64,000 bases of DNA from Candidatus Paceibacterota bacterium. Its GTDB lineage: Bacteria; Verrucomicrobiota; Verrucomicrobiia; Limisphaerales; UBA8199. The notes below the pieces were generated by a model, which was given only the letters and a program-made list of their open reading frames with translations, ran no database searches and was not told the origin of the DNA. This document shows positions 18,256 to 27,802 of this stretch, piece by piece. How positions within the stretch are numbered: the stretch's first letter is position 1; each line of letters opens with the position of its first letter. The stretch lies in contig DAOTCE010000021.1 of assembly GCA_035452965.1 (NCBI GenBank), positions 22,419 to 86,418 on the forward strand, read 5' to 3'. The position numbers were made by a program, and so were the translations under genes.

Positions 18256-21200
18256 CTATTTCTGGATGGTGAAATCGGGTGAGGTGAGCAGTAAATGAAC
18301 CGCGGCACGGACGCGGTTGCGGATCTGAGTGCTGGTAGGAGGCGTGCTGTAGGCGAGACTGGGGCTGGCGACGTAGTTGACGATCGCGGTTCTTGCCGCG
18401 GCGGAGACTTGGCCGCCGGTCAGCAGGGCGCTGAGCGAGTCCACCAGATTGCCCACGCCCGCAGCGGTGGCGGTGTAATTGGTCGTCATCCATGGCCCGA
18501 TGTCCAGGACAATGTCGCCATCGCCCGAGGTGAAGCTGCTCAGGCCGTTGGTGTTGTTGCCGTTGTTGAGAATTCCATTGGCAAGGAAGTTCATCTGCAC
18601 TGCCACTTCGGTGTCCGAGGTGAGCTGAAACTCCGGGGTGGTCAGGCCGGCCGCCGCCAGCACCCCCGGGAATTTGTAGTCCGGGAAGAAGTAGTTGAAC
18701 ACCGTCGGCGAGCGCAGGGGAGTCTGCGTCAAATTGGCGTCGGTGTTGCCGAGGTTCCAGGTGCTTTGCTGCAAGCCCAGGAGCCCGGCGCGGGTCAGCG
18801 GCGGCGGACTGAGCGGATAGGCGTTGAAGCCGCCGCGAGTTTGGCTGGCGGAATTGGTGGCCACCACCGCAAACCGGGTCGGGTCCGGAACAGCCGCAAC
18901 CTGGTACACGCCAGGCGGGGCGGTGCCAGTGGAGAACTTGAGCAACACCGCCTCGCCCACGCTCAACCCATGCTGGCTGGAGCAACTGACCGTTATGTTG
19001 GTTCCGGACTGAATGTAGCCGCCGGCCTGGATTCTGTGGATTAAGCCGCTGCCCGACCGCGTGGCGCTGTCGGCCGCGTTGACCTTAAAAGAGGAAGTTG
19101 AAATGACCGCCTCCACTTGGTACTGCCCGCTCGCGCCCCCACCAGTGGTGCAGACGAGATAGACCGGATCGGCGGCCTGCAGGCCGTGGCTCGCGAGCGA
19201 AAGCGTAATGACGTTCGCGGATTGGGTATAGGTGCCCGACAGAAGATTGGGCGCATTGACGGTGAAGTTGGTAAGGCTGGTGACCGTTACGGTGTAGCCC
19301 TGCGTGGGCGGGGCAGGCTGGCCGGAGGTGTCGGTGAAATCGAGCAGGACCACATCATTGTTGTTCAAGCGATGGGCGGCCGTGGTCGTAACGGTGATGT
19401 GCTGGGTGCCGGATTGGTCATAGGTGCCGCCAAGGCCTGGCGGCGACGGGAACGCGCGTGCGGGGGCGGTGACGCGCAGCAGCGGCTCGCGCTGTTTGCC
19501 GAAGGTCGGCTGGGTGATGAAGCCGGGGCTGCGGGCCTCGTAGTCGAGCAGGATGGCCCGGATGACGGCGCCCAGATCGCCGCGCACGCCCGAGCCGTTG
19601 TCGTTGAATCTCTGCGCGACGCGGTACAGGTAGTCGCGGCTGGGATGGCTGGTGACGAGCCTCTGGATGAGCTGCCGGCAGATGAAGGGACCGACATTCT
19701 GGTGATGGAAGATCGAGTCGAGGGCGTGCTCCAGGTCCTGCGAGCAGTAGTAGTCGAAATTGGTCTTGGTGGAGTCGGCCTGCGCCCCCCAGGCGGGTGG
19801 AAGGACCACATTTTCCAGCAGCCGTTTGGCGCCCAGTTCATGGCGCGAGGGCACGAGCACCATCGGGTTGGTGTAGTTCGCCGGGACGGACCAGGTGGTC
19901 GGCAGCCGCCCATTCGCCTGGTTGGGCTGGTAGTAATTCCAGCCGGTGAAGACGCTGGCGAAACCCATGATGACGTCCTGATCGTAGGTGGGCACCAGCG
20001 TATCTCCCGAGCTGAGCACCAGGCTGCCGTCGGGCCACATGCGATACAGGCCGATGGAGAACAACTGGAGAATCTCCCTTGCGTAATTCTCATTGGGGTG
20101 CAGACCGGTGATGAGGCTCCCCTTGCTATTGGCGCGCATGTCCAGATAGAGGCCCATCGCGGGTGCAAGTGTGACCGCCTCCAGCAGATCGCGGAAGTTG
20201 CCGAACGCGTTGTCCAGCAGGGTGTCGTAATAGGAAGACAGCGCGCGGGCGTTGTTTCGCAGCACGCCGTTTTCGGAGACGACCATAATCTCGCTCAGCG
20301 CGAAGGCAACTCGCTGGCGCAACTGGTCGGGCGCGGTAACCGACCGGTGCCACCACGCGTTGAACGTGAGCGCACTCGGATAGGGCACCGACGGGTCGGC
20401 CGAGACACGGTCGAGCACATGAGGCAGGTGATGTGTGGACGGCAGGCTGGTTTGGTAATCAATCCAGCCGCTGTAGCCGAGCGCCTGCACGTTGGCGATC
20501 TCGGCAGCGCTCGGGCCGTAGGTGGCCTGGATGAGGAACCGCGCGGCGGCGTTCGAGTTGCTCGAATCGTCGCTCCAGGCCGGCGGATCGGGCGGCGGCG
20601 TAAATGTCTGGGTGCCATTGGCCAGCGTGAAATGGCCGTTGATCTCGCCGCCCGGGTAGTTGGCGGTGTGGAGGTTAATGTAAGCTTTGCCCTCCTTGAT
20701 GATCTCCCGGATCTCACCGGCGGACAGCGCGCCGACCGGCGCAATGGTCCAGAGGTAACTGCCGTCGGACTGCTGCGGCGTCGTATCAATATCGAACATG
20801 ATTTGGCCCGGCTTGCCCAGATACGGCTCCGAATGGATATGCTGGCCGGTGATCGGCGCGGTAAGGTTGTTGTACGTGAACTTCAGCACTGCGTGCGATT
20901 CATCGGGGCTGACGCGCAGGGTGGCGCTGCCCACACCTGAACTGACCGCGCCGGCCTGGGCGAGCATCGTGGCGCTGTAAAGCGTGCCGGGCTGATAGGT
21001 CGGCGGCACCGGGAAGAAGCGAGACAAGACGTAGCCCGGGATTACCTCGTTGGGAACGTCGTTGGTGCCGGTGGGGTCCTGGAGCCAGGCGACGGACCAG
21101 TTGTCGTTCGTTCCGGCGCCGGCTTTGTGAAGAATCTCGAGGTAGTAGCGCTGGCCGGCCACGAGCGCCAGCCACGGCGACCGTTGGTTTGGCTGGAGGT

Positions 21201-23712
21201 TCCACTGGCGCGGAGCGGTCGGAGCGCTGGACAGGACATATGCGCGCCTGACTTTGTTCACAGGCTCGCTGTCGCTGGAAATCCACAGCTCGGCCGAGTC
21301 GCCGGCCGCGAGCCAGAAGTAGTAATTGCCTGTGACCGGCGCTGTGAGGTAGCCCCGGACGCGCTCGCCGTAGTTGTCGCCAAAGTCAGTGATCCCCTCG
21401 AGGGTGCCCAGCGAGTTGGTCAGCGTGGCCGGCGTGTTTAGCGGGATGTCCGCGACGTTGACGCCGCTGACGCTGGTCCAGACCTCGCGCGTCACGGCGC
21501 TGCCGGTATCCAGCACCTGGATGGCTACGACAGAGCTGCCCAAACCCGCCGAGTTGCCGGCTGTCAGGGTCACCTGGTAGTCGCCGGCCAGCGTGGGAAT
21601 GCCGCTGATCACTCCGTTGGTGGAGTTGAACCCGAGCCCGGGGGGCAAGCCGCTGGCGGAGTAGGAACTGGCGGAATTAGCCCCCACGTTTGTGTAGTTG
21701 AACGGAATGCCGACGAAGGCCACCGCCGTTATTGGGCTGACGACGGCGGACGGCGCGTTGGTGGTTGGATAGAGCCTGCTGGCGGGTATGATCTGCTTGG
21801 CCTGGCTTGGGCTATACCACGAAAGCCGGGCCGAGGCTGTGCCCGTGAGCTGGAAATACTCCATCCTGATGTTGTATCGCACGCCTGCTTGCAGATCTAT
21901 GGTGCCGACGGAGTCAGCGGCGTTCCGGCTTGACCACACGTTAACAATGAGTTGGTCATTGACCCAGAGCTTTACACCGTCGCCGGTATTGGCGACGAAG
22001 TAGTAGGTCTCCGAGTACTGGGGCTGCACCTGGCCGGTCCACCGGACGCAGTAATAGCCGTTATTCGGGATCGGATTGGTGGTGTTGCCCCAGGTGAAAT
22101 CAATCGTCGGGTCCACACGGGTGAGCTTCAGGTTGGCCGGATTGAAGTTCGCGCTGCTGGAGTAAGTCGCGCTGGAATTGGTATAGTATTGGCCCGTCAG
22201 GCCGGTGCCGCCGGGGGTTGCCGAAGGATAAATCACCACGCTGGCGTTGCCGGGGGCGCCCTGCTGGTAGCCGCTTCCGGGCAGCAGTTTCAAGGTCGCA
22301 ATGACCGGCAGCAGCAAGTTCGTGTTGGCCAGCGGCGTCACAGTCATGGATTGGGAACTCGCGCCTGCCGGGAAGTGAACTGTCCGCGGCACGACGGCAT
22401 GGTCCAGGCCTTCAGTCGCCACGCCCGGACCCGGCCCGGCCAGGGTCAAGTTGGCGGTAAAGGCAGTTAACGGGAACCCGCCGCGACTGAGGGTCACCAG
22501 CCCAGAGTTTACGGCGTTCTGCCCTGCGTCGGGTTGGATGGCGGTCGGGTCGGTGGCCACGATGGTCACGACATTCTGCGACGCGAGCTGGCTCACTGAG
22601 TAAACGTAATCGTTCATCGGTTGACCGTTGCCGTCCAATTGGCTGTTGCTGGCGGCCTTGGCCGGGTCCAGACCGAGTTCGTATTCCTCCCAATCGCTCA
22701 CCCCGTCGCCGTCGGTGTCCAGGTCCGCAATGGCGATGCGGAGGAACTTCGAGGTGCCGATGGCGGGCGCGCTGAGCGTGACGATTGTGCCGGTCCGCGC
22801 TGCCACGCTGGCCTCCGTCACCCAGTTGGACGCGCTGGCGGGGCCAAGCTCGGCAACACTCTGCAACTGGTATTGCTTTCCGAGCGCACAGGGCATGGTG
22901 ACCGTGAAATTTGTGACCGAATGGACCGCGGTGGCAATCCGGGCCGCGGAAGCGGGGTCGAGAGGATCGGTGCCCGCGGTGCTTTCGAGGGCATTGGCAA
23001 CACCGTCTCCATCGGTATCGGCACTCGGGCTGAGATTGCCGGCGTCGAACATGAGTTCCCAGATGTCGCTCATTTCGTTGCCGTTGCGGTCAATCATGAT
23101 GCCCACGCTTTGGGAGGCGAGCTTCCATACCGCGTAGGCGTAATCGCTCATCGGCTGGCCGTGACTGTCCAGTTGGTTGTTGCTCCAGTCCCTGGTGGGA
23201 TCGGTGCGAAGTTTGTATTCCTCCCAATCATTCACGCCGTCGCTGTCCGTGTCCACGTCCGCAACCGCGATGCAGAAGAATCCGGATGCGCCGCCGACGG
23301 GTGCGCTCAGCGTGACGACGGTGCCGGTTTGCGCCAGGACGCTCGCCGCCGTGACCCAGTTGGACACGCCGGCCGACACGAGGTCCGGCGAACTCAGCAA
23401 TTGGTAGCGCTTGCCAGGAAAGCCGCACAACGTGACACTGATGGTTGCGGCGGTATGGGCCACCGCGTCAAGCTTGAGCGCGGAGCCGGTGTCGAAGGGA
23501 TTCGTTCCCGCGGTGCTTTCGAGGGTGTTCGAGACACCATCTCCGTCCGAATCGTCGTTCGCGTTAAGGTTGTCCGCTCCGCAAATTAGCTCCCAGAGGT
23601 CACTCCTCCCGTTGGCGTTGAGGTCAATCTTCTGGGCGTGGCAGTGGGCGGCTCCGGCAAGGACGATTGCCAGGACGGCGATACAAGGCCCCACAAGGGT
23701 TGATTTCATCAA
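18256..23712 (-). CDS. Giant secreted DUF1800 protein with Ca-binding repeats, PA14, Ig-like and CHRD domains
   Basis: 1818 residues with a signal peptide (CIAVLAIVLAGAAHCHA). N-terminal part: two tandem repeats of about 180 residues, each with thrombospondin-3-like calcium loops (DSDGDGVSNTLES and DTDGDGVANALES) and DWEEY motifs. A Calx-beta-like segment follows (about 395-495), then PA14 (about 505-650, GLTGQYYTN), a putative Ig fold (about 655-735), a second PA14-like unit (about 740-895), a CHRD domain (about 910-1030, HIHSEPYLGKPG) and the DUF1800 domain (about 1045 to the end, ARFLIQATYGPS; NYAREILQLFSIGLYRM). An extra beta-rich insert splits DUF1800 near residues 1450-1630. It probably acts on the cell surface, with carbohydrate binding through PA14. 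Confidence 0.93.
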   Translation of the reverse strand: MMKSTLVGPCIAVLAIVLAGAAHCHAQKIDLNANGRSDLWELICGADNLNANDDSDGDGVSNTLESTAGTNPFDTGSALKLDAVAHTAATISVTLCGFPGKRYQLLSSPDLVSAGVSNWVTAASVLAQTGTVVTLSAPVGGASGFFCIAVADVDTDSDGVNDWEEYKLRTDPTRDWSNNQLDSHGQPMSDYAYAVWKLASQSVGIMIDRNGNEMSDIWELMFDAGNLSPSADTDGDGVANALESTAGTDPLDPASAARIATAVHSVTNFTVTMPCALGKQYQLQSVAELGPASASNWVTEASVAARTGTIVTLSAPAIGTSKFLRIAIADLDTDGDGVSDWEEYELGLDPAKAASNSQLDGNGQPMNDYVYSVSQLASQNVVTIVATDPTAIQPDAGQNAVNSGLVTLSRGGFPLTAFTANLTLAGPGPGVATEGLDHAVVPRTVHFPAGASSQSMTVTPLANTNLLLPVIATLKLLPGSGYQQGAPGNASVVIYPSATPGGTGLTGQYYTNSSATYSSSANFNPANLKLTRVDPTIDFTWGNTTNPIPNNGYYCVRWTGQVQPQYSETYYFVANTGDGVKLWVNDQLIVNVWSSRNAADSVGTIDLQAGVRYNIRMEYFQLTGTASARLSWYSPSQAKQIIPASRLYPTTNAPSAVVSPITAVAFVGIPFNYTNVGANSASSYSASGLPPGLGFNSTNGVISGIPTLAGDYQVTLTAGNSAGLGSSVVAIQVLDTGSAVTREVWTSVSGVNVADIPLNTPATLTNSLGTLEGITDFGDNYGERVRGYLTAPVTGNYYFWLAAGDSAELWISSDSEPVNKVRRAYVLSSAPTAPRQWNLQPNQRSPWLALVAGQRYYLEILHKAGAGTNDNWSVAWLQDPTGTNDVPNEVIPGYVLSRFFPVPPTYQPGTLYSATMLAQAGAVSSGVGSATLRVSPDESHAVLKFTYNNLTAPITGQHIHSEPYLGKPGQIMFDIDTTPQQSDGSYLWTIAPVGALSAGEIREIIKEGKAYINLHTANYPGGEINGHFTLANGTQTFTPPPDPPAWSDDSSNSNAAARFLIQATYGPSAAEIANVQALGYSGWIDYQTSLPSTHHLPHVLDRVSADPSVPYPSALTFNAWWHRSVTAPDQLRQRVAFALSEIMVVSENGVLRNNARALSSYYDTLLDNAFGNFRDLLEAVTLAPAMGLYLDMRANSKGSLITGLHPNENYAREILQLFSIGLYRMWPDGSLVLSSGDTLVPTYDQDVIMGFASVFTGWNYYQPNQANGRLPTTWSVPANYTNPMVLVPSRHELGAKRLLENVVLPPAWGAQADSTKTNFDYYCSQDLEHALDSIFHHQNVGPFICRQLIQRLVTSHPSRDYLYRVAQRFNDNGSGVRGDLGAVIRAILLDYEARSPGFITQPTFGKQREPLLRVTAPARAFPSPPGLGGTYDQSGTQHITVTTTAAHRLNNNDVVLLDFTDTSGQPAPPTQGYTVTVTSLTNFTVNAPNLLSGTYTQSANVITLSLASHGLQAADPVYLVCTTGGGASGQYQVEAVISTSSFKVNAADSATRSGSGLIHRIQAGGYIQSGTNITVSCSSQHGLSVGEAVLLKFSTGTAPPGVYQVAAVPDPTRFAVVATNSASQTRGGFNAYPLSPPPLTRAGLLGLQQSTWNLGNTDANLTQTPLRSPTVFNYFFPDYKFPGVLAAAGLTTPEFQLTSDTEVAVQMNFLANGILNNGNNTNGLSSFTSGDGDIVLDIGPWMTTNYTATAAGVGNLVDSLSALLTGGQVSAAARTAIVNYVASPSLAYSTPPTSTQIRNRVRAAVHLLLTSPDFTIQK

Positions 23713-23880
23713 ATGGCGTCTGACGATAAGGAGCCGGTTCGAGTGTTATACTTGCGACGCACGCCTGCCCTATCACCACGCTCTTCCTGACGCGGATACT
23801 AACTGACCCGCAGGCGCTTGTCAAGATCGATCTGGCCAGCATCAACCGTCAGCGCGTATGCGTGAAGCTGCTGGAGGAGC

Positions 23881-23934
23881 GCGGGTATTCTGCCCGCTTT
23901 GCGGAGTGCGAGCCAGACAAGCGGGCATGCCCGC
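23881..23934. repeat. Pair of GC-rich palindromes (REP-like)
   Basis: A hairpin GCGGG-tattct-GCCCGC and, 24 bases on, the perfect 14-base palindrome GCGGGCATGCCCGC (23921-23934). They look like intergenic REP-type sequences. No gene or U-tract is attached. Confidence 0.5.
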
Positions 23935-24100
23935 GCGCCTTCATGCAGGCGGGCTGAACCAGCGGGGTGGCATTCGCATAGCTCACGGCTTGGATGGCCC
24001 TTAAGTGCCTGTGCCAGCGTTAGTTATGCTGGTTTTCAGGGGGGAGGGGGGTGGGGAACTGACGTAAGTTTCGGAGCTGGAGTGGTTTGTGCAGGTGAAC

Positions 24101-24154
24101 CTACGGTGTGGATACAGTGTGGATACGGTGCGGATACGGAGGGATTCCCTTGTG
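24101..24154. repeat. 54-bp dispersed element made of 11-bp tandem units, copy A
   Basis: Begins CTACGGTGTGG and continues as four 11-base units of the form ATACGGTGNGG, ending in ATTCCCTTGTG. A second copy of the same length lies at 43573-43626, with 47 of 54 bases identical. Confidence 0.8.
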
Positions 24155-24271
24155 CGTCGGGGCCGCATCCCGATCAGGGTCAAGTTGAGCCGCCAAGTCC
24201 TGGGCCGGGTGGCCGAGTGGAGACTAGTAGTAGGATGAATGACGCAGCGCTCAGCCGGGGCTGGGCCACGG

Positions 24272-25168
24272 TCAGGCTTGCTTTAGCTCGGCCTTGATGT
24301 CGCCGACCATCTTTTCCAGGCGGTGGCCGTATTCGATGTAGTTCTGCCGCATGGCGGACTCGTTGAACGCTTTCGACTGGGCATCGTGGAAGACGACAAC
24401 CATGTGGGGCTCGATGGAGAGGCCGGCGTCGTAGCCGCGCGCCACGGCGTCTTTGAGGATGTCGCGCACACGGCCTTGCCCTTCGCCGGGCCAGTTGTAG
24501 TCGGCGTCGTTCTTCGCGGGGTTCCAGGTGGCGTCCTTGATGTGGATGTGGACGGTGTGATCGCGCAGGTGGGTCCAGAATTCCCAGGGGTCCTGTTTGG
24601 GCCAGGGCGCGGGTTTGGAGCGGTCGGGATTGAAGATGGGGTTGGCGGTGTCGAAGACCCATTTGAGGCCGGGGCACTTGTCGAGCAGCTCCAGGGCGTG
24701 CTGCCAGCTCATGCCGCCGTAGTTCATGCAGTTTTCATGAACCGGTTGAAGGCCGGCGTCGAGGAAGCGGTTTGTGACGTCCTTCACTCGGCGGAATACC
24801 TCGGTGGGTATTTTGTATTCATCATCGGCCGGCTTGAAGCTCATGATGCGAATGTATTTGGCGCCCGCGCGCTGCATTCGTGGGATGGCGCGGTTAACCT
24901 CCGCCAGGGTGATGTCGAAGGGGTCGCCCACTTTTTTGGCCCAGTTCATGATGGTTGACCCGAAGCAGTAGGCGCCGATGCCGGCTGCCTCCAGCTTGCG
25001 GACGGCCTGGTCGAACGCCTCGTCCGGTATGTCGTGGAAGTTGGCCTTGGCGAATCCGGGGACCTCGACGCCCCGGGGCTCAAGGAATTTCCAGCCGAGT
25101 TCCCGCGTGGCCTGAACCTGGCCGTCAATGCTGTTGGCGCCTTCGTCGCCGATGCCCATGTATTTCAT
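24272..25168 (-). CDS. Sugar phosphate isomerase/epimerase (xylose isomerase-like TIM barrel)
   Basis: A 298-residue protein with the AP_endonuc_2/xylose isomerase-like barrel: ATRELGWKFLEPRG, AAGIGAYCFGST, AGAKYIRIMSF, metal-ligand candidates in LQPVHENCMNYGG (Glu), KWVFDTANPI (Asp), VHIHIKDATW (His/Asp) and GLSIEPHM (Glu). These positions match the divalent-metal site of IolE/hexulose-phosphate epimerase relatives. The substrate is unknown. The gene starts 2 bases after the stop of the dehydrogenase gene, so the two are co-transcribed and likely act on the same sugar or inositol derivative. Confidence 0.9.
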   Translation of the reverse strand: MKYMGIGDEGANSIDGQVQATRELGWKFLEPRGVEVPGFAKANFHDIPDEAFDQAVRKLEAAGIGAYCFGSTIMNWAKKVGDPFDITLAEVNRAIPRMQRAGAKYIRIMSFKPADDEYKIPTEVFRRVKDVTNRFLDAGLQPVHENCMNYGGMSWQHALELLDKCPGLKWVFDTANPIFNPDRSKPAPWPKQDPWEFWTHLRDHTVHIHIKDATWNPAKNDADYNWPGEGQGRVRDILKDAVARGYDAGLSIEPHMVVVFHDAQSKAFNESAMRQNYIEYGHRLEKMVGDIKAELKQA

Positions 25169-25170
25169 AG

Positions 25171-26325
25171 CTATTTCCTGAATGACGCGGTGAAGTCTTC
25201 ATTGGATACCTCCACCACTTTCTTTTCCACCTTCGAGGCGGAGATTAACTGGTTAAGCTGCTGCTCGTAAGCCGCGCTATCCATCGGCAGTTCGACTGTC
25301 TGGCCGGTGAGCGAGGAGTAGAGGATCACGTTGGCCAGCTCGACGGAATGGATGCCCTCCGCGCCCGGGGCAACGAGCGGCTCGCCGTCGAGGATGGCGT
25401 TCACGAAGTTCTGCATCAGCACGGCGTGGCCGTTGGGGGAGGCGCTGAAGGGGATTTCGACGTTCCAGACCTCCGGCTTGGCGAAGCCGAGCCTGGCGCT
25501 GCGGCTGAACTCAATCATGTCTTCCTCGTTGCGTGTGAGGGCAAGCTTGTCGGCTTCGAGCAGCAGCTTCCCCCGCGTGCCGATGATCTCGAAGCGATTG
25601 GTGCCGGGGGACTCGCCGGTGGAGGAGACGAACGTACCGGTGGCGCCGCCGGCGTATTCGAGGTAGGCGGAGACATTGTCCTCGACCTCGATGTCGTGGA
25701 ACCGGCCGAGCTGGCAGAAGCCGCGCACGCGGGCCGGCATGCCCAGCAGCCATTGCAGGGCATCCAGGTTGTGCAGGCATTGGTTGAGCAGCACGCCGCC
25801 GCCCTCGCCCTTCCAGGTGGCGCGCCACCCGCCGCTTGCGTAATACGCCTCCGTGCGGAACCAGTCAGTCATGATCCAGCTGATGCGCACGATCTCGCCC
25901 AGTTCGCCGCTTTGGATGAGCTTGCGCATCTTCAAGTAACGCGGCTCGGCGCGCAGTTGGAACATGCCGGCAAACACCAGCTCGGGGCGCTGCTGATGGG
26001 CGGCAATCAGCCGCTCGGCATCGGCCTTGTGCGCGGAAATGGGCTTTTCGACCATCACGTGCAGGCCCTGCTTGAGGGCGGTTATGCCGAGTGTGGTATG
26101 CTGATAATGCGGGGTGGCGATGATGACCGCGTCCACCAGCCCGGAGCGAATCAGCTCCTCGGGGTCGGTGAAAGTCCTCAACGGTTTGTATTTCTCCAGC
26201 TTGCCCGTCACAGCGTCCGAAACAGCGGTCACCTCGGCGCGGCTCACCTTTCCACCGGTGAGATAGCCGAAGTGGTGCTGGCCGATGTTGCCCAAGCCGA
26301 TGATTCCCAAGCGCACTTTGTTCAT
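25171..26325 (-). CDS. Gfo/Idh/MocA-family NAD(P)-dependent oxidoreductase
   Basis: The start at ATG 26325 (MNKVRLGIIGLGNIGQHHFG) gives 384 residues; the longer frame adds no domain. The Rossmann motif GLGNIG is followed by ATPHYQHTTLG and the family signature VEKPISAHK, where the lysine is catalytic. The C-terminal alpha/beta domain has NQCLHNLDALQWLLG, with the conserved His. Members oxidise sugars, inositols or sugar amines. It lies first in a two-gene unit with the TIM-barrel isomerase, a typical pairing for uptake and conversion of an uncommon sugar. Confidence 0.92.
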   Translation of the reverse strand: MNKVRLGIIGLGNIGQHHFGYLTGGKVSRAEVTAVSDAVTGKLEKYKPLRTFTDPEELIRSGLVDAVIIATPHYQHTTLGITALKQGLHVMVEKPISAHKADAERLIAAHQQRPELVFAGMFQLRAEPRYLKMRKLIQSGELGEIVRISWIMTDWFRTEAYYASGGWRATWKGEGGGVLLNQCLHNLDALQWLLGMPARVRGFCQLGRFHDIEVEDNVSAYLEYAGGATGTFVSSTGESPGTNRFEIIGTRGKLLLEADKLALTRNEEDMIEFSRSARLGFAKPEVWNVEIPFSASPNGHAVLMQNFVNAILDGEPLVAPGAEGIHSVELANVILYSSLTGQTVELPMDSAAYEQQLNQLISASKVEKKVVEVSNEDFTASFRK

Positions 26326-26401
26326 GGACAGGAGTCTAGTCGGCAGGGTCCGTTTGCCCAGCCAATTCACACTCGCGCCTCAACGCTGTCAACCCGCGCG
26401 C

Positions 26402-27802
26402 TTAGTCATCCGATTCGGACTGCGTCAGGACCATTGCGAGCCGTCCGGGCGCGACCAGAGCCGCACTGAGCTGACAGCCTATGGCTTCGGCGAAGGCCCG
26501 CGCCATTGAGAGTCCCAAACCCGTGTGTCCGTCAGTCGGCCGTGCGTCGTCTCTGCGCCAGAACCGCTCGAACAGGTGCGGCAGATCGCGCTCCGTGAGA
26601 TCCTCCGTGCCGTTCACGACGCGCAGCGTGAGGCGACCATTGTCGGCGGTGGCTTCCACCTCGATCACGCCGCTCTGCGGGGTATAAGAAACAGCGTTGT
26701 CCAGGAGATTTGTCAGAATGGAACGAAGGAGGACGGGGTCGGTTTCCGTCCGGGCGTTGTCTGGCGCCTCGATCCGGAACTTCAACCCACGCCCCGCCGC
26801 TTTTTCCTGGAACGGCTCGCACGCATCCCGAACGAACGTCGCCAGGTGCACGTTTTCTCGCCGCACGGGCAGTCCCCCGCATTCACCCCGCGCCAGGGCC
26901 AGCAGCCGCGTAAGTATGGACTCCAGATGCAGAGCGATGGCCAGCATGGCCGGGTCCGCATCGGCAGCCCGGGCTTCCGGCGCCTTGATGGCCAGCTCGG
27001 CTAGGCTGCGCAGCTCGGCCACCGGGGTGCGGAACTCGTGTGCCACATCCGAACTGAAGCGCCGTTCGCGCTCGAAGGAGTCCTGCAAGCGGGCAAGCAG
27101 CTCGTTGAGGCGCGCGGCGATGGGGGCCAGTTCTCGCGGCAGCCCCTCTGCGGCGAAGCGCGCCGACAGGCTGGCCGCGTCAATTCGGGCCGCTTCCGCC
27201 GCCAGGGTTTGCAGCGGTCCAAGCTCCCGCCGCAGCACACGCGGCACCACCAGCGCGGTGGCCGCGAGCAGAAGCAGTCCCCCGCCCGCCAATACGACCT
27301 GCAGCGTGGCCAGGGTGCGATCCATCTGCCGGCGATCGGAGGCCACAACCAGGATCGCCTGCGGAACCGCGCCGTTCTGCGGCTCGTCGTCCGAATCCGG
27401 GGGACGGAACTTAAGGCCGGTCGCGCGGCACTTCTGACCATCGGGCAGCGTCAGGTTCCAGAACAAGGGCCTCTCCAGCGTTCCGAAGCGGCACGGCAGA
27501 GGCGCACCGCGGAGCGAGCGCGAGCGTTCCACCGTCCGACCGTCGGCGTCCGACAGCTCGAAGAAGTCGGCTCCTCTCTCCTCGAAGCTTGGCAGGTGCT
27601 CGTCGGCAAAGTCCAACTTCGGGCGGTTGCCCTGTTGCTCGGTCAAGGCGGCCAGCGCTTGGACCTTGGCACGGAGCCCTGCGTCGAACTCGCCGTGCAA
27701 CGCCGCCCGCGCGCAGAGATAAACGGCCAGGCCGCCCATCCCCAGCAGCAGGCCCACGCTGAGCAGCAGTTTCCAGGTCAGTTGCCGGCGAATGCTCTTC
27801 AT
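26402..27802 (-). CDS. Sensor histidine kinase (OmpR-type partner)
   Basis: ATG 27802 overlaps the response-regulator stop by 4 bases (ATGA), so 466 residues are assigned. Order: membrane segment (WKLLLSVGLLLGMGGLAVYL), a periplasmic sensor region of about 120 residues, a second membrane segment near 165-190 (GGGLLLLAATALVVPRVL), HAMP, the phospho-acceptor box FSSDVAHEFRTPVAELR (His about 255), the N box LRSILTNLLDNAVSY and the G box GHTGLGLSMARAFAE. It is a complete HisKA/HATPase kinase. The stimulus is unknown; the PepSY-like protein upstream in the same run is a candidate accessory sensor. Confidence 0.95.
   Translation of the reverse strand: MKSIRRQLTWKLLLSVGLLLGMGGLAVYLCARAALHGEFDAGLRAKVQALAALTEQQGNRPKLDFADEHLPSFEERGADFFELSDADGRTVERSRSLRGAPLPCRFGTLERPLFWNLTLPDGQKCRATGLKFRPPDSDDEPQNGAVPQAILVVASDRRQMDRTLATLQVVLAGGGLLLLAATALVVPRVLRRELGPLQTLAAEAARIDAASLSARFAAEGLPRELAPIAARLNELLARLQDSFERERRFSSDVAHEFRTPVAELRSLAELAIKAPEARAADADPAMLAIALHLESILTRLLALARGECGGLPVRRENVHLATFVRDACEPFQEKAAGRGLKFRIEAPDNARTETDPVLLRSILTNLLDNAVSYTPQSGVIEVEATADNGRLTLRVVNGTEDLTERDLPHLFERFWRRDDARPTDGHTGLGLSMARAFAEAIGCQLSAALVAPGRLAMVLTQSESDD

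Larger units (their letters stand above)
23713..24271. other. Gene-free region with repeats upstream of the DUF1800 operon
   Basis: No supported gene in about 560 bases. The part next to 23712 should carry the DUF1800 operon promoter. An open stretch on the plus strand to 23957 (ends FMQAG) has no start codon and overlaps palindromic repeats, so it is not called. The region contains GC-rich hairpins at 23881-23934 and the 54-base tandem-repeat element at 24101-24154. Confidence 0.6.

Noticed and set aside
19117..20940. Long plus-strand open frame of about 600 codons opposite the DUF1800 gene
   Set aside because: It is the antisense shadow of a high-GC gene. It lacks domains, and its composition (Gly/Arg/Ala-rich) is typical of such shadows.
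23790..23957. Plus-strand coding-like stretch ending FMQAG
   Set aside because: No start codon in frame after the preceding stop, and its end coincides with palindromic repeats.
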